Origin: Alteromonas hispanica
GTDB taxonomy: Bacteria > Pseudomonadota > Gammaproteobacteria > Enterobacterales > Alteromonadaceae
Assembly (NCBI RefSeq): GCF_010500915.1
Contig: NZ_JAAAWP010000009.1
Location: 1-64,000, forward strand
Direction of reading: 5' to 3'
Length of the DNA stretch: 64,000 bases
The notes under the pieces: generated by a model
What the model was told of the DNA's origin: nothing
The model's database searches: none
The model's input: only the letters and a program-made list of their open reading frames with translations
Shown: piece after piece, positions 46,663 to 55,758 of the stretch
Layout of the letters: the number at the start of each line of letters is the position of its first letter
Position numbering within the stretch: the first letter of the stretch is position 1
Position numbers and translations under genes: made by a program

Positions 46663-48042
46663 TCACTTGTTTGACGTAAGCTTTTTAGGGTCTAGCAATG
46701 AAGCCAGTTCTTCTCTTGATAAGCTCGTCATCGACTCTGCAACATCGAGTATTGGTTTATTTTCTTTGTAAGCCACTTTAGCTATTTCTGCGGCTTTAGC
46801 ATAACCAATAACGGGGTTTAAAGCGGTGACTAAAACTGGATTTCGATAGAGCGCATCTTCAATAGATTCGGAATTTACACTAAAGGTTTTAATAGCTTTT
46901 TCGCCTAAAAGCGATGCACTATTTGTCATTAATGAAATGCTAGACAGCAAGTTACTTGCAATCATTGGCAGCATTACATTTAACTCAAAGTTCCCGGACT
47001 GACCGCCTACCGTTATTGCAGTGTCGTTACCCATTACTTGAGCACTTGCCATCGCAACGGCCTCGGGTATAACCGGATTCACTTTTCCTGGCATAATTGA
47101 AGAACCAGGTTGAAGCGCCTCCAACTCTATTTCTCCTAGCCCAGCAAGTGGCCCAGAATTCATCCAGCGTAAGTCGTTCGATATTTTCATCAACGTTACC
47201 GCCAGCGATTTAACAGCACCCGACAGCGTAACCGCTGTATCTTGCGAGCCTATTAATGCAAAAAAATTATCTGCTGGACTAAATGATAAATCGGTTAAAT
47301 CGCTCATGGTATTCGCAAACGTTGCTGCGAAGTTTGGGTGCGCATTAATGCCTGTGCCTACTGCCGTACCACCCTGTGCTAACGTTTGAATACCCGATTG
47401 CATTGCGCGTAGCGTGTTGAGTTGCTGTTTAAGTTGCGATGCCCATGAAAGTAAGCTTTGCGCCATGGTAACTGGCATAGCATCCATTAGGTGCGTACGG
47501 CCTGTTTTACAATATTGTGAAACCGACTCGGCTTTCACCTCAATCTGTTCCATTAAAGTTTCTACAGAGGGGATTAAGCGAAATGCGAGTTCTAATGCGG
47601 CGCTTACATGAATAGTGGTTGGAATGACGTCGTTAGAACTTTGTCCATAGTTCACATGGTCATTTGGATGGATTACTTCGTCTGCAAATTTACTGGCAAC
47701 ATTAGCAATAACTTCGTTAGCGTTCATGTTTGAACTTGTTCCAGAGCCGGTCTGGAAAACATCAACGGGAAAATGCTGCATCACATCGTCACTGTTTAAC
47801 AGTTCATCACAGGCACGAACAATGGCGTTTCCTCTTGAATCACTAATAGCGTCAAGCTGCATATTGGCCAAAGCTGCTGCTTTTTTAACGGTAATAAGTG
47901 CGCGAATAAATGGCTCTGGCAATCGCTGGCCACTAACGGGGAAGTTATTGATAGCACGCTGAGTCTGCGCGCCGAATAGCGCATCATGCGGCACCTCTAA
48001 TTCACCCATACTGTCCTTTTCAATTCGTGTATTGTTCGCCAT
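46663..48042 (-). CDS. fumC: Class II fumarate hydratase
   Basis: Tetrameric, iron-independent enzyme of 459 residues that hydrates fumarate to malate. Signature GSSIMPGKVNP is present, as are TGSGTSSNMNANEVIA and TGRTHLMDAMPVTMAQ. ATG 48042 is chosen: it begins MANNTRIEKDSMGELEVP, the normal start, and AAGGAG lies 8 bases upstream; a start at 48111 would add 23 unrelated residues. FumC in enterics is used when iron is low or superoxide is high; here it sits close to a Fur-like site, but that site is oriented to azurin. Confidence 0.96.
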   Translation of the reverse strand: MANNTRIEKDSMGELEVPHDALFGAQTQRAINNFPVSGQRLPEPFIRALITVKKAAALANMQLDAISDSRGNAIVRACDELLNSDDVMQHFPVDVFQTGSGTSSNMNANEVIANVASKFADEVIHPNDHVNYGQSSNDVIPTTIHVSAALELAFRLIPSVETLMEQIEVKAESVSQYCKTGRTHLMDAMPVTMAQSLLSWASQLKQQLNTLRAMQSGIQTLAQGGTAVGTGINAHPNFAATFANTMSDLTDLSFSPADNFFALIGSQDTAVTLSGAVKSLAVTLMKISNDLRWMNSGPLAGLGEIELEALQPGSSIMPGKVNPVIPEAVAMASAQVMGNDTAITVGGQSGNFELNVMLPMIASNLLSSISLMTNSASLLGEKAIKTFSVNSESIEDALYRNPVLVTALNPVIGYAKAAEIAKVAYKENKPILDVAESMTSLSREELASLLDPKKLTSNK

Positions 48043-48320
48043 GCCAACATCTCCTTCTTCAGTTAAAGCGTCTATTATTTGCAGCGGACTTTCTAACAAT
48101 TTTGTAATCATATTAGGCGGTTTTGATCACTTTCGTTAAAAAGACTTTTCAAGAGTCTGTGTAATCACATCAAGACGAGCCAATAAAAAACAGCACATAA
48201 AAACGAGCTTTTTTTAACTACTCAATGGCACGTTTCACCCCGCCAAGGATATGAACCAACGAAGTGACGGCTATAGGGGTAAAGGCGAACAATTCGCTAA
48301 CAAAACCAAAAATATTTTAA

Positions 48321-48335
48321 TGATAACTATTATCA
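48321..48335 (+). promoter_or_regulatory. Fur-box-like palindrome upstream of azurin
   Basis: TGATAAC-T-ATTATCA matches the 7-1-7 Fur consensus (TGATAAT-n-ATTATCA) except at one position. It lies 98 bp upstream of the azurin start, in the 391-bp gap between divergent fumC and azurin. Apart from this site nothing else was recognised in 48043-48433. Confidence 0.6.
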
Positions 48336-48433
48336 ATAAGATGATCTTACACCATATCATCACGTAAAAAGTGTAGGTAAATTAATAGGCTGGGTAGTAT
48401 TGCAGCCAAAACATTTTGAAAAGAGGTTCTTTT

Positions 48434-48898
48434 ATGATTAAGAAAATTTTTGTTGGTACTGCACTGTCAATGGCAGCAATGTTGGCATCAACTAACGCCG
48501 CTTATGCAAATGAATGTGAGGTTACTGTTGAAAGTAACGATGCGATGAAATTTAACACATCGAACGTTGTAATTCCGGCAACCTGTGACGACTTCACAGT
48601 TACATTAAAGCATACTGGACAGTTACCGAAACAAGCCATGGGTCATAACTGGGTAATGACAACAAAAGCAAACGGCCAAGCTGTCGCGACTGAAGGCATG
48701 AGTGCAGGACTTGATAACAATTACCTTAAGCCCAACGATGCAAGAGTAATTGGTGCAACTGATGTTATTGGCGGTGGTGAAGAGACCACCACAACCTTTT
48801 CAGTCAAAGACTTAGATGCCAATGAAGAATATATGTTCTTCTGCTCGTTCCCGGGTCACATTGGCATAATGCAGGGTACAGTAACGGTTGAAGCATAA
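48434..48898 (+). CDS. Azurin
   Basis: Periplasmic type 1 blue copper protein of 154 residues in precursor form. Signal peptide ends NAAYA (about residue 25). Copper ligands are His71 (AMGHNWV), Cys137 (FFCSFPGH), His142 and Met146 (HIGIMQG), and a Cys28-Cys51 disulfide is expected. It carries electrons between respiratory proteins such as c-type cytochromes and nitrite reductase or oxidases. ATG 48434 is chosen over 48416 because it gives a normal signal peptide and GAGG lies upstream. A Fur-like box lies upstream and a strong terminator downstream, so it is a one-gene unit. Confidence 0.95.
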   Translation: MIKKIFVGTALSMAAMLASTNAAYANECEVTVESNDAMKFNTSNVVIPATCDDFTVTLKHTGQLPKQAMGHNWVMTTKANGQAVATEGMSAGLDNNYLKPNDARVIGATDVIGGGEETTTTFSVKDLDANEEYMFFCSFPGHIGIMQGTVTVEA

Positions 48899-48950
48899 CT
48901 TCCCTGCTAGTTAAGAGTTGTAAAACTGAGCCTTAAAAAACAAATAAATA

Positions 48951-48986
48951 AAAGTGCAGTGGCGATATCGCTACTGCACTTTTTTA
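48951..48986 (+). terminator. Rho-independent terminator of azurin
   Basis: AGTGCAGTGGCGATATCGCTACTGCACT forms a near-perfect long stem (one G-T pair) with TTTTTATT after it. Confidence 0.88.
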
Positions 48987-49024
48987 TTCGGTACTTTTTT
49001 ATTCGGAACTCGTTTTTTATTCGG
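48980..49024 (+). repeat. Triplicated TTTTTTATTCGG motif
   Basis: The 12-mer occurs at 48980-48991, 48995-49006 and 49013-49024, starting within the T-run of the azurin terminator and spaced 15 and 18 bases. Confidence 0.85.
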
Positions 49025-49053
49025 CAATTGCTTTTTTGAGAAGATTTTAAACG

Positions 49054-49779
49054 CTATAGCGTACTCACCGCGCCAGACGTTCCATCTACTTTTACATCAT
49101 CCCAGCGCATAGAACGTTCGTAGCCGCCTTTACTTGTTTTGTAGCGATAAACTTCAGTTGTCAACATAATAGTCTCAGGATTGAAGTTCTCGGGCAGGGT
49201 AAACGTCACATTTACAGCCTGGAAAAATCGAAACCGATATTTAATGTTTTCTCCCACAAAACTGCCATCCCCGGAACTAAAAGTAACAGACTCACCCTCT
49301 TGTGTGCCTGCAATGCTCAATTTTAGAGAACCATTAATTACCGACTTTTGCTGACTGGGCTGAAGCAAAACCATTCTAAGCTGATACTGATTATCCCCTG
49401 CTGCATATAATTCAACATCCTCAGCTACAAATATTTTTTCTGACTTTTCTGGTGCAACTACCCTTTCGTAAAAGGTTAATAACTGCTGCTGCTCGTTAAG
49501 CTGTTGCTTTATATCCACCAAGGTTTTCGTTAGCGATTCATTTTCGAGTTGCGTAAGCTCAAGCTCTACATCTAACTGATTAACACGGGTAGTGAGCGTA
49601 TTGTTTTCTGTCGATAGTATATCGATAGTCTCTTTCTGCGCGGTTACGGTCAGTCTGTCGCCTTCGTCCATATAGCGTGCTAGCTGATAACCAAAGGCAA
49701 CCATTACCAGCATTAAAAACGCCATGAGCAGCGAAAACTTGTGGTTGCCTAAAAAGTGTTTGAGTTGGTCTGCTGTCAT
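49054..49779 (-). CDS. Membrane-anchored coiled-coil protein (DUF6776-like)
   Basis: Protein of 241 residues with one transmembrane helix (about 16-34), a long coiled coil (about 44-105, leucine and glutamine rich) and a C-terminal domain of about 130 residues with beta-rich character. It resembles DUF6776-type proteins of gammaproteobacteria. The topology N-in, C-out is likely. No enzymatic motif is visible. Its neighbours are a terminator and a divergent CLC gene, so no functional hint arises from context. Confidence 0.65.
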   Translation of the reverse strand: MTADQLKHFLGNHKFSLLMAFLMLVMVAFGYQLARYMDEGDRLTVTAQKETIDILSTENNTLTTRVNQLDVELELTQLENESLTKTLVDIKQQLNEQQQLLTFYERVVAPEKSEKIFVAEDVELYAAGDNQYQLRMVLLQPSQQKSVINGSLKLSIAGTQEGESVTFSSGDGSFVGENIKYRFRFFQAVNVTFTLPENFNPETIMLTTEVYRYKTSKGGYERSMRWDDVKVDGTSGAVSTL

Positions 49780-49898
49780 CGTTTACTTCATTAAAAAGTT
49801 TGTCATTGCTTTTAAATGCTAAGAGCCTATTCTTAACATTATGAAATTTAAGTGGTTGTGGTAAGCTTTAAATTACATTTACTTTACTGTATCACATC

Positions 49899-51575
49899 AT
49901 GCGCTTTCAGGCTTTACGACAGGAAGTGGCTCACCCACGCACATCGGTTCAGCTATGCCTATTAGGTATTGTTGGCGGAACGTTTGCTGCGCTTATCATC
50001 ATTTTATTTCGCCTTTGCGTTGATTGGCTTCGCGAAACCGGCGTGTCTACCTTGCAATCCTGGTTAGTTGAAGAGTGGCTAGTTTGGTTATTTATGCCCC
50101 TTATCAGCGTGTGTATTATTCTTTTCATCGCCTTTTTAACCGGCTTTAAACACTATAGATTGGGGATCCCATTCGTTATTCATAGAGTGAAATACTTCTA
50201 CGGTCATATTCCTTTTCGAACTACTATTAACCAATTTTTTGGAGGCATGCTTGCACTAGCTGGCGGATTTGTTGTTGGCCGAGAGGGTCCCTCAGTCCAT
50301 ATGGGCGCATCAAGTAGTAGCTTGTTGGGGCAATGGCTTCGCTTGCCCTATAACAGCGTTCGTATTCTCGCCGGTTGTGGTATTGCCGCCGGAATTTCGG
50401 CTTCGTTTAACACGCCTTTCGCCGCGGTCATTTTTGTAATGGAAGTGGTACTGCGAGAATATAAAATACATATCTTCGTGCCTATCATGCTTGCCGCAGC
50501 CTGTGGCTCGGTGCTGGCCCGTATTGTTTTTGGCGAGGTTAACGAGCTTTCTTTTCTATCGTTCACCGCCTTTAGCCAGTGGATGTATTTGTATTTAGTT
50601 GTGCTAGGAATTTTGCTTGGCATGCTAGCGACTCTTTTCAATCGGCAATTAATGCGTGTAATGACATGGTTTCGTCCAGTTTCAATGGTATGGCGCTTAA
50701 TCCTAGCCGCGTGTATTACAGGCTCTATTGGTGCTTTGCTGCCAGAAGCGCTAGGAGCCAACTTTATCGATGTTGAGCATTTATTCGCTAGCAACCCAGA
50801 AACCTTACTTTTAATAGCTGTTCTGGTTTTTAAAGTGGTACTTGCTGTTTTTGCTATCGGCTTAGGGATCCCAGGTGGCATTATCGGCCCGGTGATGGTA
50901 ATTGGTATGTTAGCAGGCGCAGTACTCTTGCTTCCCTTGTCTTACTTTATTGATGTACCTGAATTCACGAACAGCTTTGCATTATTGGGTATCGCAGGAA
51001 TGCTAACAGCAGTACTACACGCTCCGCTGGCTGCGCTTTCGGCAGTAATGGAGCTTTCCTACAGCCCGCAAATTATTCTTCCAGCCATGCTGGTAATTGT
51101 GCCTGCGTACGTAACATCAACGCAGTTTTTCAAAAATCGTTCGTTGTTTATTCTCCAATTAGACTATCAAAATCTTCCCTACGCCATTTCGTCAATTCGG
51201 GAAGCGTTAGAAAAAACAGGCGTTCTGGCAGCCATGGATACCAACTACAAGCTATTTAACGATGCACCAGAAAAAGCGCTTACCGATCATTTGGAGAAAG
51301 AGCCAACCAAAATTGTGATTCAGCAGTCTAAATTCGAAATTGATGTGCAATACAAGTTGGTGCAATACAATGTGAGCTTAGAGCACGATGCGGCGGCCTT
51401 AAGCTATTATCAAATGGAGGGGCTAAGTGCTCAAACTACTCTCCATGAAGTGTACGAACATCTTAAAAAATCGCGCTCTGGCGCAGTTTATATTTACGAC
51501 CAAGACTTTAACGATATCATTGGCGTAATTACTTGGAATATCCTACAAAGCTTTTTGCAAAAGGCGAATTACTGA
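49899..51575 (+). CDS. CLC-family chloride channel or antiporter
   Basis: Membrane protein of 558 residues with about 10-12 helices (to about residue 420) and a C-terminal cytoplasmic part that ends in a CBS-like stretch (AQTTLHEVYEHLKKSRSGAVYIYD). Selectivity motifs are GREGPSVHMGASSSS with the gating Glu and GIPGGIIGPVMVIGM. It moves chloride, in many bacteria in exchange for protons, often for acid or osmotic tolerance. hemJ starts one base after its stop, so the two are translated together. Confidence 0.92.
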   Translation: MRFQALRQEVAHPRTSVQLCLLGIVGGTFAALIIILFRLCVDWLRETGVSTLQSWLVEEWLVWLFMPLISVCIILFIAFLTGFKHYRLGIPFVIHRVKYFYGHIPFRTTINQFFGGMLALAGGFVVGREGPSVHMGASSSSLLGQWLRLPYNSVRILAGCGIAAGISASFNTPFAAVIFVMEVVLREYKIHIFVPIMLAAACGSVLARIVFGEVNELSFLSFTAFSQWMYLYLVVLGILLGMLATLFNRQLMRVMTWFRPVSMVWRLILAACITGSIGALLPEALGANFIDVEHLFASNPETLLLIAVLVFKVVLAVFAIGLGIPGGIIGPVMVIGMLAGAVLLLPLSYFIDVPEFTNSFALLGIAGMLTAVLHAPLAALSAVMELSYSPQIILPAMLVIVPAYVTSTQFFKNRSLFILQLDYQNLPYAISSIREALEKTGVLAAMDTNYKLFNDAPEKALTDHLEKEPTKIVIQQSKFEIDVQYKLVQYNVSLEHDAAALSYYQMEGLSAQTTLHEVYEHLKKSRSGAVYIYDQDFNDIIGVITWNILQSFLQKANY

Positions 51576-51576
51576 C

Positions 51577-52005
51577 ATGTACATTTTATGGTTCAAAGCA
51601 CTTCACATCTTTTTTATGCTTGCGTGGATGGCAGGCCTTTTCTATTTACCTCGACTTTTTGTTTATCACGCCACTACCTCTTCTCAAGTCGTTAAAGAAG
51701 AATTTAAAGTGATGGAACGACGCCTTTGGTATTTTGTCACTCCCTTTGCCTTGCTCACTTTAGTGTTTGGCATTGCGCTTATTGTAAGTTACGGCGGCAC
51801 ATGGTTTAAAATGTCTGGATGGCTACATATAAAAATTCTACTTTTAGTTGCAATTTACGGTTATCACTTCTATTTGTTTACACTGATGAAACAGTTTGCT
51901 CGTGATGAAAATACCCACACGCCTCGCTTTTATCGAATACTTAACGAAGCGCCGGTACTCATCATTCTCGCTATTGTGTGTTTAGCTATTGTAAAACCAT
52001 TCTAG
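51577..52005 (+). CDS. hemJ: Protoporphyrinogen IX oxidase HemJ
   Basis: Membrane protein of 142 residues with four helices. It oxidises protoporphyrinogen IX to protoporphyrin IX in haem synthesis. Family features are KALHIFFMLAWMAGLFYLPRLFVYH with His10 and His31, and WLHIKILLL with His84/Lys86. The start follows the CLC stop with one base between. HemJ in marine gammaproteobacteria replaces HemG or HemY. Family members are sometimes called CopD-like or UPF0093. Confidence 0.88.
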   Translation: MYILWFKALHIFFMLAWMAGLFYLPRLFVYHATTSSQVVKEEFKVMERRLWYFVTPFALLTLVFGIALIVSYGGTWFKMSGWLHIKILLLVAIYGYHFYLFTLMKQFARDENTHTPRFYRILNEAPVLIILAIVCLAIVKPF

Positions 52006-52104
52006 CGCAAGCACTGAATTGCCTAGTTGCTCTACTTGTACTTGTATAAACACGCTAAAGACACGTTTTATCGTTTTTGCGTTCAGTTGCAGTGCTAAGT
52101 TAAA

Positions 52105-52166
52105 CGGTTGGGCTTATCATAAAAATGCGGTTGGGCTTATCATAAAAATGCGGTTAGGCAAAAAAT
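52105..52166 (+). repeat. 23-bp tandem repeat, two exact copies plus a decayed third
   Basis: Copies span 52105-52127 and 52128-52150; each begins CGGTTGGGCTTATC and ends ATAAAAATG. A third unit from 52151 starts CGGTTAGGC and then diverges. The array lies 55 bp before a small gene. Confidence 0.9.
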
Positions 52167-52220
52167 GGACAGGCGCAAAAATGTAGCGCTTCAGGTAACG
52201 AAAAAAGACAAGGACAGAAC

Positions 52221-52412
52221 ATGGACGAAAATAATCAGCACCTTAAAGAGTTACTAAAACAAACGGATATCGCATTTAAAGCGCTTATGCGTGAACCAAG
52301 CTCACTTACGCTTAACGAAGAATATGAACAGGCTAAGCTTGCCCTTGATGCTTATACGGCATCATTAAAGCAAACCATAAGTGAAAAACGTTTGCAGCAG
52401 CGTCAGCGTTAG
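52221..52412 (+). CDS. Small hypothetical protein
   Basis: Predicted helical protein of 63 residues, rich in Leu, Lys, Gln and Glu with heptad-like spacing, ending in a basic RLQQRQR tail. AAGGA lies about 9 bases upstream of the ATG, which supports translation. No family recognised. It follows the tandem repeat at 52105 and ends near a leftward gene. Confidence 0.55.
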   Translation: MDENNQHLKELLKQTDIAFKALMREPSSLTLNEEYEQAKLALDAYTASLKQTISEKRLQQRQR

Positions 52413-52446
52413 TGAATGTTAAACCGAGGGCATGCTCTTACAACAC

Positions 52447-53172
52447 TTACTCTTTCTCTTTTTTAGTAAACATTTCGAATTGATTGGGCAAAGCGCCCGC
52501 TAAATCGCCGGCAAGCGTCGTATAATCTTTTAGTAATGCAGGCAGCTGTTTTACAAGAATGGGTAGGTTTTTACTTAGCTGCTCAGCATGTTGGGGCTGT
52601 CGTTGCTGGTAAGCTAAATCTATATTTGCCAAGGTGGTGAAAAGCTTTAGACATCGAGAAAGCTGAACTTCTGGCGCTTCCCCCTCATTATTAGCTGCTT
52701 TTTCTTCTGCCTCTTCATGATTCAGCCTGTCTATGTTTGCCTGCTTTTGTTCAGCTAGCTGCCACGCGTTTTGCCACACAGGCTCTACGTTTTTGTGAAC
52801 AATCAGCAGGCCATTTAACCACTGTGACAACGCAGTACTAGGTTTAATCATCTCCTCTTTACCTGTGTCTGTGGTAACAATAGTTTCGATACAGTGTGGC
52901 GGTAACGCGATACGCCCCTGTCGCATAAAGTCTAAATGCGCACGTAACCCATTCATAAGCGTATCGGCAAGAATATCTACATCACTGTCAACCAATTGGC
53001 TAGAAGCACTTTGAATAAGCCATGGCATCCACTGTTCTGGCATAGGTATTTCTGGGCAGGCGGCCACAGCGAATATCATACCATCGACTTTTTCTGCACT
53101 TGGGAGCACGTTGCAAAAGCTCTTTTTTTCCACTATTGGCCTAACAATATTTATGGGTAACTGATCATTCAC
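52447..53172 (-). CDS. Hypothetical protein, possibly YecA/UPF0149-like
   Basis: Protein of 241 residues, soluble and mostly helical. A segment DGMIFAVAACPEIPMPEQWMPWLIQ resembles the start of UPF0149 (YecA/YgfB) proteins, where a family G(Y/F)-x-x-A-x-x-x-x-P-x-x-x-x-P-x-x-W-x-P pattern occurs. A Glu/Ala-rich linker lies near 145-165. The usual C-terminal SEC-like zinc motif is absent. Function unknown. It is divergent from the Nramp gene. Confidence 0.55.
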   Translation of the reverse strand: MNDQLPINIVRPIVEKKSFCNVLPSAEKVDGMIFAVAACPEIPMPEQWMPWLIQSASSQLVDSDVDILADTLMNGLRAHLDFMRQGRIALPPHCIETIVTTDTGKEEMIKPSTALSQWLNGLLIVHKNVEPVWQNAWQLAEQKQANIDRLNHEEAEEKAANNEGEAPEVQLSRCLKLFTTLANIDLAYQQRQPQHAEQLSKNLPILVKQLPALLKDYTTLAGDLAGALPNQFEMFTKKEKE

Positions 53173-53295
53173 TGCAGATTCTCATTTTGGGTTGCGTTAT
53201 ATATTTTGAAACGATAGGCTGCGCGCCTTTTTTTCCAATTGATATCATACTAAGGTCTGTTGACCCTAATAGAACATAACTAAGAGTTGTTGCAA

Positions 53296-54492
53296 ATGGC
53301 AAAAGATAAATCAGGATATATTATCGCGGCCGCCTTTATTGGCCCAGGAACCGTTACTACCGCAAGTTTAGCCGGAGCTAACTTCGGTTTTCATTTGGTA
53401 TGGGCACTTATCTTCTCTGTTTTCGCAACAATAGTCCTGCAGGATATGGCAGCCCGCCTTGGCGTTGCCACTGGACAGGGACTTGCTGGCGCCATGAAAG
53501 ATATGGCCTACAAGCCCTGGCTCAAAAACCTTTTCGTTGTGCTCATCGTCAGTGCTATCGGCATTGGCAACGCTGCCTATGAGTCGGGCAACTTAACCGG
53601 TGCCGCAATTGGACTCGATGCGTTTATCGATATTGGAATAGGGCCATGGGCCGCAATTCTTGGCGCTATTGCGATAGTGCTATTGTGGTCTGGAAGCTAC
53701 CAATGGATTGAAACTGTTTTAGTTTATTTAGTCTTTATAATGGCAGGGGTATTTCTGATCACACTGCTCGTGGCTAAACCCGACTTATCAGCCATGTTCA
53801 ATCAGCTTATATCACCTAAATTAGACACCGATGCTATTACCACCGTATTGGCGTTAATTGGCACCACCATAGTGCCCTACAATTTATTTTTACACGCGAG
53901 TTTGGTAGCAAAATCATCGAAAGGCTTAGATAAGCAGCAGGCTGTCCTTGCCTGTCGAAGTCAGTCAGCCAGAGCCATAAGTATGGGCGGACTTATAACG
54001 TTGATTGTAATGGCAACCGCAATGATGGCGTTTTTCAATCAAGCAGCCACCATAGACGCCAGCAATATGGGAGAGCAACTCAAGCCTGTGCTTGGCGATA
54101 AAGCGCAATGGTTTTTTGCCCTTGGACTGTTTTCAGCAGGCTTGACGAGTGCCATAACCGCGCCGCTAGCAGCCGCTTATGCGGTGACAGGGGCTCTTGG
54201 TTTAAGTGACGATATGAAGAGCCGAAGCTTTAAAGCTGTATGGATGGTCATTATTCTGGTAGGCGTAAGTGTTGCAGCATTAGGTTTTAAACCCTTACCC
54301 GCCATATTGTTTGCGCAGGCTACAAACGCGCTATTACTGCCGGTAATTGCTATTTTCTTATTGGTAGTTATGAACAAAAGCCAGGCTTTAGGGCAGTTTA
54401 AAAACTCTTGGAAAAGTAATATTGCAGGAGTAGTTGTGGTAGGCACAGTGGTGGGGTTAGGTTGCTATAAATTGGTCAATGTATTCCTGTAA
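53296..54492 (+). CDS. Nramp-family transporter with atypical metal-site residues
   Basis: Inner-membrane transporter of about 399 residues with 11 hydrophobic helices. Nramp features are IIAAAFIGPGTVTTASLAGANFG in helix 1 and ALIGTTIVPYNLFLHAS in helix 6 (186-202). In classical Mn/Fe members helix 1 reads DPGN and helix 6 reads MPH. Here they read GPGT and VPY, so the Asp and Met metal ligands are both replaced. The rest, including QDMAARLG and helix order, is conserved. It may move a different cation or not a transition metal at all. ATG 53296 is chosen; the TTG at 53287 adds three residues. No metal-regulator box was recognised upstream. Confidence 0.85.
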   Translation: MAKDKSGYIIAAAFIGPGTVTTASLAGANFGFHLVWALIFSVFATIVLQDMAARLGVATGQGLAGAMKDMAYKPWLKNLFVVLIVSAIGIGNAAYESGNLTGAAIGLDAFIDIGIGPWAAILGAIAIVLLWSGSYQWIETVLVYLVFIMAGVFLITLLVAKPDLSAMFNQLISPKLDTDAITTVLALIGTTIVPYNLFLHASLVAKSSKGLDKQQAVLACRSQSARAISMGGLITLIVMATAMMAFFNQAATIDASNMGEQLKPVLGDKAQWFFALGLFSAGLTSAITAPLAAAYAVTGALGLSDDMKSRSFKAVWMVIILVGVSVAALGFKPLPAILFAQATNALLLPVIAIFLLVVMNKSQALGQFKNSWKSNIAGVVVVGTVVGLGCYKLVNVFL

Positions 54493-54526
54493 TTGCACGC
54501 TTTATCCAGCTTTATTATCGCTAGTA

Positions 54527-54556
54527 AAAGCGCCTTGTTTTCACAAGGCGCTTTCT
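54527..54556 (+). terminator. Terminator between convergent Nramp and malY-like genes
   Basis: AAAGCGCCTTG (54527-54537) pairs with CAAGGCGCTTT (54544-54554) around 6 bases. The T-run is short on both sides. Confidence 0.75.
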
Positions 54557-54606
54557 ACTATTTAAGCTTCTACTACTAGTAGTTTCTGCTATTTTTTGGG
54601 CTTCAT

Positions 54607-55758
54607 CTATTTAGCTAGGCGCGCTAGAATGTCATCAAGCATAGAACGACTACAGCCAAAGTTTATTCTGAAATGGTCTGGCTGGTGAAAGTCTTTACCG
54701 GGCGATGGCCCGACGCCTTTTTGCTCAGCCCAGGCCTGTACATCATCGACACCTAAGCCACTTGCATCTACCCAAGCTAAGAAGGTGGCATCTGCTTTCA
54801 GCATGCTTAGCCCTTCTATGTTATTGATTGCTTGGTAAACTCTTTCTCGATTTTCGCGAAGATAGCTAAGTTCTTGTTTGTGCCAATCGTCGCACTGCGT
54901 AAACGCGGCCTCGGTAGCCGCTAACCCCATTATATTTACCCATGGAACAATGCCCGCTGCGGCATTTACAAATGCCTGCCTAACGCTTCTATTCGGTATG
55001 ATGGCGAACGAAGTGCCAAGACCTGCAATATTAAAGGTTTTGCTTGCGGCCATTAAAGTAACGCTGTTGTCAGCTAACTGCGCCTCTCTACCGGCAGGAA
55101 TATGGGCTTTGCCCTCTTCTAAAATAAGATCGCAATGTATTTCGTCAGAGCACAGTTTAACGCCATTCTTATTACAAATGTCGGCAATCCTGTCTATCTC
55201 CGATTGCGTTAACACTGTGCCTACCGGATTCATAGGATTACATAATATGAACAGGGTGCATTTAGGGTCGGCGGCTTCTCGTTCAAGTGCATCAAAGTCG
55301 AGGGTATACCTAGGATTCTCTGCATCACTCGTTGAGTCGATGACAGTGCCAATATCGACTCTTTCTAACTGATTGAGTTTAGGCGCGGCCAACAAAGGCG
55401 GATAGTTTGGCGTTTGAATTAGCACCTTATCACCTGGGTTGCAGTAGGCTTTGCACGCCACGTTAAATGCAGGCACCACACCCGGCGTCCACACTAGCCA
55501 CTCAGGCTCAATGTGCCAATCGTGTTTATCTTTTAGCCAACGCACTACTGCGTTAATAGCTCCCGTGTGATGCGAGGGCAGAATGTACCCCATGTTTCCG
55601 TGGTCTACCTGAGCAGAAATAGCGTCTAAAATAGGCTGAGCACAAGAAAACTCAGTATCTGCAACCCAGGCAGGAATGATGTCTTTGCCTTTGTACTTCT
55701 GCCATTTAAATGAATGAGTCTCTTTTCTTGATGGGGTATTGTCGAATAATGCGCTCAC
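54607..55758 (-). CDS. MalY/PatB-family aminotransferase or cystathionine beta-lyase
   Basis: PLP enzyme of 383 residues, fold type I. The cofactor lysine lies in MAASKTFNIAGLGTSFAIIP. Other motifs are KGKDIIPAWVADTEFSCAQPI near the start, YILPSHHTG, and FILCNPMNPVGTVLTQSEIDRIADICNKNGVKLCSDEIHCDL. The family cleaves cystathionine or cysteine to pyruvate, ammonia and thiol, and in E. coli MalY also represses MalT. No maltose genes adjoin it. Convergent with the Nramp gene. Physiological substrate unassigned. Confidence 0.9.
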   Translation of the reverse strand: MSALFDNTPSRKETHSFKWQKYKGKDIIPAWVADTEFSCAQPILDAISAQVDHGNMGYILPSHHTGAINAVVRWLKDKHDWHIEPEWLVWTPGVVPAFNVACKAYCNPGDKVLIQTPNYPPLLAAPKLNQLERVDIGTVIDSTSDAENPRYTLDFDALEREAADPKCTLFILCNPMNPVGTVLTQSEIDRIADICNKNGVKLCSDEIHCDLILEEGKAHIPAGREAQLADNSVTLMAASKTFNIAGLGTSFAIIPNRSVRQAFVNAAAGIVPWVNIMGLAATEAAFTQCDDWHKQELSYLRENRERVYQAINNIEGLSMLKADATFLAWVDASGLGVDDVQAWAEQKGVGPSPGKDFHQPDHFRINFGCSRSMLDDILARLAK

